NCBI RefSeq assembly: GCF_000026205.1
Contig: NC_011047.1
Coordinates: forward strand, 186,001-250,000
DNA from: Candidatus Phytoplasma mali
GTDB lineage: Bacteria; Bacillota_I; Bacilli_A; Acholeplasmatales; Acholeplasmataceae
DNA length: 64,000 nt
Direction: 5' to 3'
Shown in pieces: positions 9,227 to 18,807 of this stretch. The first letter of the stretch is position 1; the number at the start of each line of letters is the position of its first letter. The notes under the pieces are model-generated. The model ran no database searches. It was not told the DNA's origin and saw nothing but the letters and a program-made list of their open reading frames with translations. The position numbers and the translations under genes are program-made.

Positions 9227-10609
9227 TTACATATGTATAGGTTTATCTATAGCTCCTAAATAAGTTTCAAATATTAATTCAGATAAAGTTGGATGAGGGT
9301 GAATAGCATTAGCCAATTCATAAGCAGTTCCCTCTAACTCCATAGCAACAGAAATTTCACTAATTAACTCAGTTGCATTATAAGCATAAATATGCATACC
9401 TATAATTTCTAAATTTTGTTTGCCAACTATCAATTTAGCAAAACCTTCTGTTTCTCCATCAGCTAAAGATTTACCTATAGCAGTTAAGGGTAATTTAGAT
9501 ATCTTATAATCCATACCTTTTAGTTTAGCTTCTTGTTCTGTTAATCCAATTGTAGCAATTTCTGGAAAAGAATAAACACAAGAAGGAATACGATCATAAT
9601 TTATTCCATTTGCATTTTCTTCTTTACCTAAAGCATGATTTACTGCAATTATACCTTCATGACTAGCTACATGTGCTAACATATATCTACCATTAACATC
9701 TCCAACAGCGTAAACATCAGGCAAAGAAGTTCTTAAAAAATTATCAGTTACTATAGAATTTTTTTCAATATTTAAATTAAGTTTTTCTAAACCTGATAAA
9801 TTTGGTTTAAAGCCTGTAGCTATTAAAATAGTATCAGCTATTAATTCTTTATTTTGATTATTATATGAATAAAAAATTTTATTATCTTTTATGCGCATTA
9901 CTTCTACATTATTTAAAACATCTATACCATCATTTTTTATTTTTTTATAACAACCTTCAATAATATCTTTATCCATATTATTTAGAATATTAGATTGTCT
10001 TTCCAAAATAATAATTTCAGAACCAAAAGCGTTAAAAATAGTAGCAAATTCAATGGCAATTACTCCACCGCCGATAATAACTATTTTTTTAGGTAAATCT
10101 TCTAATTCTAACAATTCTTTACTAGTTTTAACAATACCCTTTTCATAAGATTCTTGAAGACCTTCAATTGGAGGTATAAAAGTACTAGCTCCAGTAGAAA
10201 TAATTAATTTTCGAGTATTAATTACCAAATCATTTCCAATTTTAACTGTTTTAGATGTCAAAGCTTCAGCAAAACCATAATATAAATCAACTTTATTTTT
10301 TTTTAATAAAAACTCTACACCATTATTTAATTTTTGAACAACTTTATTTTTTCGTAATAAAATATCTTTCCAATTAAAACTTATATCACCTTGAATTTTT
10401 AATCCATAATAAGAAGATTTTTTTATTTCTTTAAAAACTTTAGCACTTTTAAAATAAGTTTTAGTAGGTATGCATCCATAATTAAGACAAACACCACCAA
10501 TTTTATGTTTCTCTACTAATGCTACTTTTGCTCCCAATTGGCTAGCTTTTATAGCAGCTACATAACCACCAGGACCACCACCAATAACTACAATATCATA
10601 ATTTTTCAT
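9227..10609 (-). CDS. lpd: Dihydrolipoyl dehydrogenase, E3 of pyruvate dehydrogenase
   Basis: This flavoprotein (460 residues) reoxidises the dihydrolipoyl arm of E2 with NAD+. Seen in order: FAD-binding GGGPGGY (10-16), the redox-active disulfide CLNYGC (41-46), NAD-binding IGGGVIAIEFA (about 178-188), the second FAD motif AVGDVN (about 302-307) and the C-terminal catalytic HPHPT. There is no N-terminal lipoyl domain. It is the last gene of the operon, 29 nt after the E2 gene, with a GGATG-type ribosome-binding site. All motifs needed for activity are present. Confidence 0.96.
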   Translation of the reverse strand: MKNYDIVVIGGGPGGYVAAIKASQLGAKVALVEKHKIGGVCLNYGCIPTKTYFKSAKVFKEIKKSSYYGLKIQGDISFNWKDILLRKNKVVQKLNNGVEFLLKKNKVDLYYGFAEALTSKTVKIGNDLVINTRKLIISTGASTFIPPIEGLQESYEKGIVKTSKELLELEDLPKKIVIIGGGVIAIEFATIFNAFGSEIIILERQSNILNNMDKDIIEGCYKKIKNDGIDVLNNVEVMRIKDNKIFYSYNNQNKELIADTILIATGFKPNLSGLEKLNLNIEKNSIVTDNFLRTSLPDVYAVGDVNGRYMLAHVASHEGIIAVNHALGKEENANGINYDRIPSCVYSFPEIATIGLTEQEAKLKGMDYKISKLPLTAIGKSLADGETEGFAKLIVGKQNLEIIGMHIYAYNATELISEISVAMELEGTAYELANAIHPHPTLSELIFETYLGAIDKPIHM

Positions 10610-10638
10610 AACTAAACATCCTTTTTAAAATAAAAAAA

Positions 10639-11898
10639 TTAAGAAAGATTATTTAAAATTTCTTGAAATCTTTTTAAAAATCTTCCTCCGTCTGCTCCAT
10701 CAATAATTCTATGATCAATAGTTAAAGATAAAGGTAACATATTAGCAATAATTATCTCTTCTTGTTCAACTATTGGTTTTTTAATTATTGTACCAATGCC
10801 TAAAATTGCTGTTTCTGGATAATTTATAATAGGAGTTCCATAAATTAAACCAAGAGCTCCAAAATTGGTAATTGTAAAAGTACCATTTTTTAATTTTTCT
10901 ATAGAAACTTTTCTTTCTCTTGTTTCTTTTGCTATTATTTCTAGTTCTTTTGCTAATTCTAAAATATTCATTTTATCAGCATTTTTAATATTAGGAACTA
11001 TTAAACCATCTTCAGTATCAACAGCAATTCCTAAATTAATATTTTTCTTAATAATAATTTCATCTTTAACTTCATTAAAACTAGAATTAAAAATTGGAAA
11101 TTCTTTTAAAACAATAACAATCGCCTTCATAATAAAAGCCATGTAAGTTAATTTAATATTTTTAGAATCTGCTTCAAATTTTAATTTTTTCCTAAATGCT
11201 ATCAAATTATCAATATTAATTTCATTTAATAAAGTAGTAGGAACAATAGCATTTTTTGAAATTTTCATTTGTTCTGAAATAGCTTTTCTTAAACGAGAAA
11301 TTTTAATAACTTCACTATCAAAACTACTAAAATCAAGATTATTTAATGATTGTTGTTCTTTTATATTTTGTTTTTGTATTGTTGAAGTTGAATTTTTTAA
11401 ATTTTCATTTTGATATCTTTCGACATCTTCTTTCAAGATTTTGCCATTAATCCCACTACCATTAACATTATTTAAATCTATTCCTAACTTCTTAGCCATA
11501 GAACGTACTAAAGGAGTGGTTAGAATTTTTTTTTCACTTAAATTAATTTCATTTAAAACATGGTTATCATTAAATGTTTCTATAATTTGAGAAGAATTTT
11601 CTAAATCTCCGACTACTCCTGCATCATCTTCTTTATCTGCTTTTTTTAATTCAGTTTCATGAATTTCATCACCTATTATAGCTACCATATCACCAACATG
11701 GATCATTTCACCTTCTTTAACTCCTAATTTAGTAATAACACCATTTATTGGAGCTGGTAAATCTGCATTTACTTTATCTGTTTCTACTGTAACTAAAATA
11801 TCGCCTTCTTTAACTTTATCACCGATTTGAAAATATACTTTTAAAACAGTTCCTTCATCAATGCCTTCACCAACATCAGCGAATTTTAATTCAAACAT
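10639..11898 (-). CDS. pdhC: Dihydrolipoamide acetyltransferase, E2 of pyruvate dehydrogenase
   Basis: This is the 419-residue core subunit, which moves the acetyl group from E1 to CoA. One lipoyl domain (1-75) carries the modifiable lysine in ETDKVNADL (K42). It is followed by an acidic linker, a peripheral-subunit-binding domain (about 126-160, TPLVRSMAKKLGID), a second flexible linker, and the catalytic domain (about 195-419) with the active-site motif DHRIIDG near the C terminus. A single lipoyl domain is the usual arrangement in low-GC Gram-positive relatives. It lies between pdhB (36 nt upstream) and lpd. Confidence 0.96.
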   Translation of the reverse strand: MFELKFADVGEGIDEGTVLKVYFQIGDKVKEGDILVTVETDKVNADLPAPINGVITKLGVKEGEMIHVGDMVAIIGDEIHETELKKADKEDDAGVVGDLENSSQIIETFNDNHVLNEINLSEKKILTTPLVRSMAKKLGIDLNNVNGSGINGKILKEDVERYQNENLKNSTSTIQKQNIKEQQSLNNLDFSSFDSEVIKISRLRKAISEQMKISKNAIVPTTLLNEINIDNLIAFRKKLKFEADSKNIKLTYMAFIMKAIVIVLKEFPIFNSSFNEVKDEIIIKKNINLGIAVDTEDGLIVPNIKNADKMNILELAKELEIIAKETRERKVSIEKLKNGTFTITNFGALGLIYGTPIINYPETAILGIGTIIKKPIVEQEEIIIANMLPLSLTIDHRIIDGADGGRFLKRFQEILNNLS

Positions 11899-11934
11899 AT
11901 TTTTATTTTATCTCCTTGATTTATTTTTAATTTT

Positions 11935-12915
11935 TTAAACTTCGTAAAAAACTTTTTTAATTGCTTCAACAATACGGCCAGGAGTTAAAAATTGATGTTT
12001 TTCACCTCTAGCTAAAGGAAAAATAATATCATGTCCTGTAACTCTAGATGGAGCAGTTTGTAAATATTCAAAAGCTTTTTCATTGACTAAAGTAATTAAT
12101 TCACCTGCTGGACCATAAGTTTTACAAGCTTCATGTGCTACTAAAAATCTACCAGTTTTTTTAACTGATTGAATAATAGTTTCTCGATCGATTGGATTGA
12201 TAGTTCGTAAATCAATTAATTCTACAGAAATATTTTCTTGTTCCAATAATTTAATAGCTGATTCTACTTCTCTTATTATAGAACCCCAAGCCACAACAGT
12301 AATATCATTACCTGATTTTACTATTTTAGCTTTACCAATAGGTATTTCATAATATTCTTCAGGAACTTCTTGTTTACCTGAACGATAAATTTTTTTTGGT
12401 TCAAAGTAAATTACAGGATCAGGATCTTTAACCGCGGCTAATAGTAAACCTTTAGCATCATAAGGAGTTGAAGGAAATACTATTTTTAATCCTGGAATAG
12501 AACCATAAATAGTTTCTAAAGATTCAGAATGATGTTCTAATGCTTTAATACCGCCGCCAACAGGTATTCTTAAAACCATAGGAACAGTTCTACTTCCGCG
12601 TGTACGATTTCTCATTCTAGCGGCATGAGAAAATAAATCTTGTAAACCAATATAAGAAAAACCATCAAATTGTATTTCTGCAATAGGGATTAAACCATTA
12701 ATAGACATACCTATAGAACTTCCAACAATAGAAGATTCAGATATTGGTGTATCAAAAACACGTTCTTTACCATATTTATCTTGTAATCCGGCAGTTACTC
12801 TAAAAACACCGCCAAGTTTAGCTACATCTTGTCCAAAAACAACTGTTTTAGGATTATTTTTCAAACAAATATCTAAAGCATTATTAATAGATTGTAATAA
12901 ATTCATTAAAGCCAT
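11935..12915 (-). CDS. pdhB: Pyruvate dehydrogenase E1 component, beta subunit
   Basis: This 326-residue transketolase-like subunit pairs with the alpha subunit to decarboxylate pyruvate. It shows the conserved N-terminal FGQDVAKLGGVFR, the DTPISE and GMSINGL motifs, EIQFDGF, and the C-terminal AHEACKTYGPAGE. The length is typical. Its ATG overlaps the TAA stop of pdhA (TAATG at 12913-12917), so the two E1 subunits are translationally coupled, which favours equal amounts. Confidence 0.96.
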   Translation of the reverse strand: MALMNLLQSINNALDICLKNNPKTVVFGQDVAKLGGVFRVTAGLQDKYGKERVFDTPISESSIVGSSIGMSINGLIPIAEIQFDGFSYIGLQDLFSHAARMRNRTRGSRTVPMVLRIPVGGGIKALEHHSESLETIYGSIPGLKIVFPSTPYDAKGLLLAAVKDPDPVIYFEPKKIYRSGKQEVPEEYYEIPIGKAKIVKSGNDITVVAWGSIIREVESAIKLLEQENISVELIDLRTINPIDRETIIQSVKKTGRFLVAHEACKTYGPAGELITLVNEKAFEYLQTAPSRVTGHDIIFPLARGEKHQFLTPGRIVEAIKKVFYEV

Positions 12916-14006
12916 TATTTTTTATCTCCTCTTGATAAGAAAGATACATATTCTTCATATTGTTCTTTTAATTGTGGTGTCATTTCTGCATAAGTATTTT
13001 CAAAAACTTCAATAGGTTCTACTTTGTCGCCATCAATAGAAATTTCTTGGTGTATTTTTGTTACATAATCATTTGTTTCATCTGCTATTTTTTTAATATC
13101 TTTTTCTTCTAAAACTTTTTTCCATAATAAATATTTTTCAAAACGTAAAATTGGATCTTTTTTACTCCACGCTAATTCTTCTTCTTTAGTACGATATAAT
13201 GAAGTATTATCGTTAGTTGTGTGTGCTCCCATACGATAAGTATAAAATTCAATCAAAGAAGAACCTTCACCTTTTCTAGCATTATCAACAGCTTCTTTAA
13301 CCGCTGAATAAACAGCTAAAACATCATTACCATCGATTTGAATACCTGGAATCCCAAAAGCATAACATTTTTGAGCTAAAGTTGCCGCATTTGAAGCAAT
13401 TTTTCTTGGTGTTGAAATAGCATATTGATTATTTTGAATTAAAACTACCAAAGGTGCTTTAAAAGTAGAAGCATAATTTAATCCTGCAAAAAACTCTTCA
13501 TGAGATGTTCCTCCATCACCAATAGTAGCAACAACAACTTCATCTTTTTTTTGTATTTTACTTGCTAAAGCAAGACCAGCCCCTATATTAATACCAGAAC
13601 CAATAATAATATTTACTGGTAGAATACGAGTTTCCGGTTCCATTTTTGAACCTTTTTCATTTCCGTACCAATATAAATAAATATTTTTTAATGGAACACC
13701 TTTATATAAATAAAAACCTATATCACGAAAATAAGGAGAAACCCAATCTTGTTTTTCTAAAGCGGCAGCTGCAGCAACCTGACAAGCTTCTTGGCCAATA
13801 TTTAAAACATAAGTTAACATTCTTCCTTGTCTTTGATATTGAAAAGCTTTAATATCTGCAATTCTTTCTAATATCATTGTTTTATATATTTTCAGCAATA
13901 TTTCTTTAGGTATTTTAGGTTCTAACTCTGGTTTAATTAAATTACCTTGTTCATCTAAAATTTGTAATCTTTTTTCTTTTAAAGGATCATATTCCTTAAA
14001 TAACAT
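12915..14006 (-). CDS. pdhA: Pyruvate dehydrogenase E1 component, alpha subunit
   Basis: The 363-residue thiamine-diphosphate subunit has the cofactor motif from GDGGTSHEEF to the closing NN of LIQNNQYAIS, and the phosphorylation-loop-like YRMGAHTTND. It converts pyruvate to hydroxyethyl-ThDP for transfer to E2. It is the first gene of the pdhA-pdhB-pdhC-lpd operon; a TTGAGGAAT ribosome-binding site precedes the ATG. The complete operon suggests that pyruvate, perhaps made from imported malate, is turned into acetyl-CoA. Confidence 0.96.
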   Translation of the reverse strand: MLFKEYDPLKEKRLQILDEQGNLIKPELEPKIPKEILLKIYKTMILERIADIKAFQYQRQGRMLTYVLNIGQEACQVAAAAALEKQDWVSPYFRDIGFYLYKGVPLKNIYLYWYGNEKGSKMEPETRILPVNIIIGSGINIGAGLALASKIQKKDEVVVATIGDGGTSHEEFFAGLNYASTFKAPLVVLIQNNQYAISTPRKIASNAATLAQKCYAFGIPGIQIDGNDVLAVYSAVKEAVDNARKGEGSSLIEFYTYRMGAHTTNDNTSLYRTKEEELAWSKKDPILRFEKYLLWKKVLEEKDIKKIADETNDYVTKIHQEISIDGDKVEPIEVFENTYAEMTPQLKEQYEEYVSFLSRGDKK

Positions 14007-14838
14007 TTAAAATTCCTCAACTTTTTTAAAATTTAATCTTTAATTATGTAAAAAAATTTTAAAATTAAAAATTATAATAAATATTTTTAATTTTATTTAT
14101 TTTAATTTATTTAGTATTTTCCTCCTAAGAAGTTATTATTTTAAAAAAAATAAATATACTTTTTTTATTCATATTTATTGATTATAATGATAATTTAATA
14201 ATACCAAAAATATACTTTTAAAATAAAAATAATAATTATTATTTTACTTTTATTTTTAAATTTGTCAAAAACAACAATTATTTTATTTTCTTATAATATT
14301 TTTATATCATAATTAAATAAATTTAATCTCAATACTAATTTTAATATTATTTATAGATCAATAAAATAAAAAAATCAAATAATGTTTCCTAATGATATAT
14401 TATCAATATTGTTTATTCAATATAAAATTATTACATTATTAAGTAAATTTATTATTTTGTAAGCTCATAATAATCATAACATGTTAACGTTGAAAAATTA
14501 TATAAAAAAATAAAAAAATTATATTTATTAAATTAAATATTTTATTTTTTAACTAATTATTTAAATTTCTATTTTTTATTAATTGTAACTTGAATTATTT
14601 AATAATCATAATTTATAAATATTTTTTTATTTTTTTATATAATTAAAAATAAAATGAGAAAATTAAAACATGTATATATTAAAATTCATTTAATATCAAA
14701 ACAAAATTAATCAAAAATTTTAATAATTTTTAAAACATTACATTATTACATTATTTTGTGATGAATTTATTAATCACGATAAATTTTAATTTAATATAAT
14801 CAAATGTTTAAAAAATAAATGAAATGAGTTAAATTTAT
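14007..14838. other. Long AT-rich divergent intergenic region upstream of pdhA and metN
   Basis: About 830 bases separate the divergent pdhA and metN-like genes. I see a possible promoter for the pdh operon at 14241-14268 and an orphan Shine-Dalgarno-like AGGAGG on the minus strand at 14121-14126 that no start codon follows at a proper distance. No gene or RNA is recognised. Confidence 0.5.
14241..14268 (-). promoter_or_regulatory. Candidate sigma70-type promoter for the pdh operon
   Basis: On the minus strand TTGACA (14263-14268) is followed after 16 bases by TAAAAT (14241-14246). The boxes lie about 235 nt upstream of pdhA, which would give a long leader. AT-rich DNA makes such matches common, so this is only a candidate. 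Confidence 0.35.
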
Positions 14839-15528
14839 ATGATCAAATTAAAAAATATTTCAAAAACCTTTTATATTAAAAAAAAACCTTTTAAAATACT
14901 AAAAAAAATTAATCTAGAAGTTGAAAAAAACGAAATTTTTGGATTAGTGGGAAATACAGGATGTGGAAAAACTACTTTATTAAGAATTATGAGTGGTTTT
15001 ATCCAGCCGGATGAAAATAATATTATAAGAAAATTTGATCGTTTAGAAAGTGCAATGATTTTTCAAAATTTTAATCTTTTAAATAATTTAAATGTTTTCG
15101 AGAATGCTGCTTTACCTTTAAAATTAAGAAATTTTCCTAAACAAAAAATTGTTTCTAGAATAAATGATTTATTAGAATATGTTAAATTAACAAAATTAAA
15201 AAATGCTTATCCTAATCAAATTTCTGGCGGTCAAAAACAAAAAATATCTATAATTAGAGCTTTAGCAATACATCCGAAAATTATTTTTTGCGACGAACCT
15301 ACTTCCAGTTTGGATAATTATGCTAGTTATGAAATTTTAAAATTGATTAAAGAAATTAATAATAATTTTAAAACTACTATTATTTTAGTTTCACACAATA
15401 TTTCTGTTATTAAAAATTTATGTCATAGAGTTGCTATTTTAGAAAAAGGAAAGATAACTAAAGAAATAAATTTAAGAAATAAATTTAAAGATTTAAAATT
15501 TATTTCTTATGAAAAAGCTTTAGAATAA
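14839..15528 (+). CDS. metN: ABC transporter ATP-binding protein, MetN-like, without C-terminal domain
   Basis: This 229-residue ATPase has Walker A GNTGCGKTT (about 38-46), Q-loop MIFQNFNLL (about 73-81), signature ISGGQKQK (about 131-138), Walker B IIFCDEPTSSLD (about 151-162) and the H-loop SHN (about 186-188). The best family fit is MetN, the ATPase of methionine importers. It lacks the roughly 100-residue C-terminal regulatory (NIL/ACT-like) domain of full MetN, so substrate inhibition would not be expected. No permease or binding-protein gene is adjacent. The matching metI and metQ genes, which lack an ATPase, lie at 61764-63561. Assignment to methionine is inference from family and from this complementary pair. 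Confidence 0.75.
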   Translation: MIKLKNISKTFYIKKKPFKILKKINLEVEKNEIFGLVGNTGCGKTTLLRIMSGFIQPDENNIIRKFDRLESAMIFQNFNLLNNLNVFENAALPLKLRNFPKQKIVSRINDLLEYVKLTKLKNAYPNQISGGQKQKISIIRALAIHPKIIFCDEPTSSLDNYASYEILKLIKEINNNFKTTIILVSHNISVIKNLCHRVAILEKGKITKEINLRNKFKDLKFISYEKALE

Positions 15529-16236
15529 TTTTTAAAGCAAAAAAACTTATAAAATGATAAATAAAAATTTATTAAAAATATATTAAATTAATTTTAAAAT
15601 TTGAAATTAATTTAAATAAAAATAAAAATTTAATTAATTCAATAAATAAAGAATATTATTTGTTAAATGTCAAAAAAATTAATTATATAAACAACAGTTT
15701 ATATTTCTTCAATTTATTTGTTAAAAATTTTAATATTAAAAAACATAAATTAAAAAAATTATATCTGTTTAAAAAAAATTTATTTTTTTAATCAATATAC
15801 GAAAGATATTAAAAATAAATAAAAAAATATTTATTGAAAATGCGTTTTAAAATAAAAAAATTTTTTCTAATTTATGATCTAAAAAAGCTTTATAATAATT
15901 GTGGAATGTTGTTTTAAAAAATTTGAAATAAAACCTAATCGAAAATCCAAAAAAATTTTTAAAAATTAAAAATAATAATTAAAATAAATTTTAAAAATTG
16001 TTCTTAAATTTAAATTTTTAATATATAATTTTGTATAAAGTTATCGGAGCACAACACAATAATAATTCTATGAAAATTAAAAAATATTTATATCAATGAT
16101 GAAGCATTATTACAATAGCATCTTATAATTTATTTTTAAAAAATAAGAAATTAATGTATACTTATTTTAATTAAAAGAATGATTTTTTTTATATTTTTAT
16201 TTTAACTCAATTTTATTTTTAGGAGACTTATTTATT
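15529..16236. other. AT-rich intergenic region, no gene recognised
   Basis: About 700 bases without a supported gene. A stretch near 16035-16130 has a slightly less extreme base composition (for example TTATCGGAGCACAACACAAT) and may be decayed coding sequence, but stops interrupt every frame and I cannot identify it. Confidence 0.45.
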
Positions 16237-17634
16237 ATGATAGTTTTTTTAAAAGATTTATTTAATAATCCATTATTGTATGAAAATAAAAAAATTTTTT
16301 TAAAAGGTTGGATTAGAAATTGTCGTTTTCAAAAAAAATTATTTTTTATTGATTTTAATGATGGAACATTTATCAATGATTTGCAAATTGTTTGTAAAAA
16401 AGATAAAAATTTTTTTCTTGAAAAAATTAAAAAAAAATTACAAATAGGAGCATCTATAGAAATTGAAGGTTTTTTAGTTAAAAATTTTAAAATCAATGAT
16501 ATTTTTGAATTAGAAGCGGAAAAAATCAATATTTTAGGTTCTAGTTCTTTTGAATATTTAATTCAACCTAAAAATCACTCAAAAGCTTTTTTAAGAAAAA
16601 TTCCTCATTTAAGATTAAGAACTAAAATTTTTGGATCTGTTTTTCGTATTAGAAGTGCTGTTTTTTTAGCTATACATGAATTTTTCAAAAATGAAGATTT
16701 TTTATTAACCAACACCCCCATTATTACTGTTAATGATGGTGAAGGAGCAGGTGATTTATTTCAAATAACTACTTTGAATTTAGAAAAATTAGTTTTAACA
16801 AAAGATAAGAAAATTGATTATCTTAAAGATTTTTTCGGTAGAAAAACTTTTTTAAGTGTAACAGGCCAATTAGAATTAGAAGCTTTAGCAACATCTTTCA
16901 ATAAAGTTTATAGTTTGGGTCCTATTTTTAGAGCTGATAACTCCAATACTATTAAACATGTTGCAGAATTTTGGATGTTAGAAGTGGAAATGGCTTTCTC
17001 TAATTTAGAAAAAAATATGGAAATTATCGAAAGAATGTTAAAAAAAGTAGTTAAATCTTGTCTATTAACAAATCAAAATGATTTAAAATTTTTAGATGAA
17101 AATGAATCTCCCGGTTTGATTAAAAAATTAAATGAATTTATTGGATTAAAATCATTTCCAAAAATTAAATATAAAGAAGCTATGGATATTTTAATCAAAA
17201 GCGGTGTTGATTTTGAATTTAAACCTTTTCACGGTAGTGATTTTTATACCGAACATGAAAAATATTTAACTGAAGTTCATTTTAAAAGTCCTGTTTTTAT
17301 TATTGATTGGCCAAAAGAAATCAAAGCTTTTTATATGAAAATTAATCCAGATAAAAAAACAGTTGCTTGTGTAGATCTTTTAGTTCCTTTTGTTGGCGAA
17401 TTGGTTGGAGGATCACAAAGAGAAGAAAATTTAGAAATTTTAAAAAATAGAATGAAAGAATTAAATATTTCTTCAGAAAATTTAGAATGGTATTTAGATT
17501 TACGTCGTTTTGGTAGTTGTGTACATTCTGGTTTTGGTTTAGGATTTGAAAGATTATTAATTTATTTAACCGGAGTCGAAAACATTAGAGATGTTATTGC
17601 TTTTCCTCTTAGCAGCAAAAGTATTAATTTTTAA
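16237..17634 (+). CDS. asnS: Asparaginyl-tRNA synthetase
   Basis: This class IIb synthetase of 465 residues charges tRNA-Asn with asparagine. An N-terminal OB-fold anticodon-binding domain (about 15-115) is followed by the catalytic core. Motif 2 is visible in [11 protein letters not shown] and EFWMLEVE, and motif 3 in [10 protein letters not shown] near the C terminus. The residues following motif 2 fit AsnRS rather than AspRS, which has a longer chain with an insertion domain. AGGAG precedes the ATG by a normal distance. It appears to be monocistronic or the first gene before the sugar ABC operon, which starts 79 nt later. Confidence 0.95.
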
Positions 17635-17713
17635 ATACGAAATTTAATTTTTTAATTATTAATTATTTTTTCAAAATTTAATAATTTCATCAAATTTAAA
17701 GGAAAAAATAGTA

Positions 17714-18805
17714 ATGAGTATTATATTGAAAAAAGTTTCTAAAAATTTTATTGATTCAAAGAAAAAAATAAATTACGCCGTTGATAATATCGAAATGAAT
17801 ATTAAAAAAGGTAGTTTAGTAACTATTTTAGGACCTTCTGGTTGCGGAAAATCTACTACTCTTTTTATGATTGCCGGATTAACTAGTGTAAGTTCTGGAA
17901 AAATATTTTTTGATGAAAAAGATGTTACTAATTTATCACCAGAAAAAAGAGGTGTAGGGTTAGTTTTTCAAAATTATTCCTTATATCCTCACATGACAGC
18001 TCGTCAAAATATTATGTTTCCTTTAGAAAATTTAAAAAAAACCAAGGATTATATTAAACAAAAAATACAAGAAATTTCTAAATTATTAAAAATAGAGGAA
18101 CAATTAGATAAGAAGCCTTCTGAACTTTCAGGTGGGCAACAACAAAGAATAGCGATTGCTAGAGCTTTAGTAAAAGAACCAGAAGTTTTATTAATGGATG
18201 AACCTTTTTCAAATTTAGATGTAAAATTTAGATTGATTATGAGAGAAGAAATAAGAAGAATTCAAAGAAAAACAGGTATTACTATTATTTTGGTTACTCA
18301 CGATCAAGAAGAAGCTATGAGTATTAGTGATGAAATTTATTTAATTAATCAAGGTCAAATTCAACAAAAAGGTATTCCACAAGAAGTTTATATGCAACCT
18401 AAAAATTTATTTGTGGCCGAATTTTTAGGTATTCCAGCTATTTCTGTTTTTGATGGCGAAATCAATAATGGTCAAGTTAAAATTGGTGAAGCTGTTATTT
18501 TTAACGTTCCAGAATTAAAAAAAATTAAACAAGAAGTTTATATTGGGATTAGACCAGAAGGATATAATTTAAACTCTAAGGGTATTTTAGAAATAAGAGT
18601 TTTATATTTTGAAAATATTGGTAGAGAATTAATTTTATTAGCATTTCATAATAAATGTTTAAAACAAACTTTTCGTATAATTTTTTATAAAATTAAAAAA
18701 GAATTTTTAAATTTCAATACTAATCAAAAAAATTTTTTAAGATTTGATATAAAAAAAGAAAAATGTTTTATTTTTGATAAAAATAATGGTCAAAGGATTT
18801 TTTAA
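17714..18805 (+). CDS. Sugar-type ABC transporter ATP-binding protein (MalK/UgpC/MsmK family)
   Basis: This 363-residue ATPase drives the importer encoded by the next three genes. It has Walker A GPSGCGKST (about 38-46), Q-loop VFQNYSLYPHMT, signature LSGGQQQR, Walker B VLLMDEPFSNLD and H-loop VTHDQEEA. After residue about 240 the sequence matches the beginning of the MalK-type regulatory (TOBE/OB) domain, but it diverges and becomes lysine- and phenylalanine-rich towards the end. One ATPase of this kind normally homodimerises and may serve several importers. The gene overlaps almost directly with the downstream permease (2 nt gap). Confidence 0.9.
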   Translation: MSIILKKVSKNFIDSKKKINYAVDNIEMNIKKGSLVTILGPSGCGKSTTLFMIAGLTSVSSGKIFFDEKDVTNLSPEKRGVGLVFQNYSLYPHMTARQNIMFPLENLKKTKDYIKQKIQEISKLLKIEEQLDKKPSELSGGQQQRIAIARALVKEPEVLLMDEPFSNLDVKFRLIMREEIRRIQRKTGITIILVTHDQEEAMSISDEIYLINQGQIQQKGIPQEVYMQPKNLFVAEFLGIPAISVFDGEINNGQVKIGEAVIFNVPELKKIKQEVYIGIRPEGYNLNSKGILEIRVLYFENIGRELILLAFHNKCLKQTFRIIFYKIKKEFLNFNTNQKNFLRFDIKKEKCFIFDKNNGQRIF

Positions 18806-18807
18806 TT

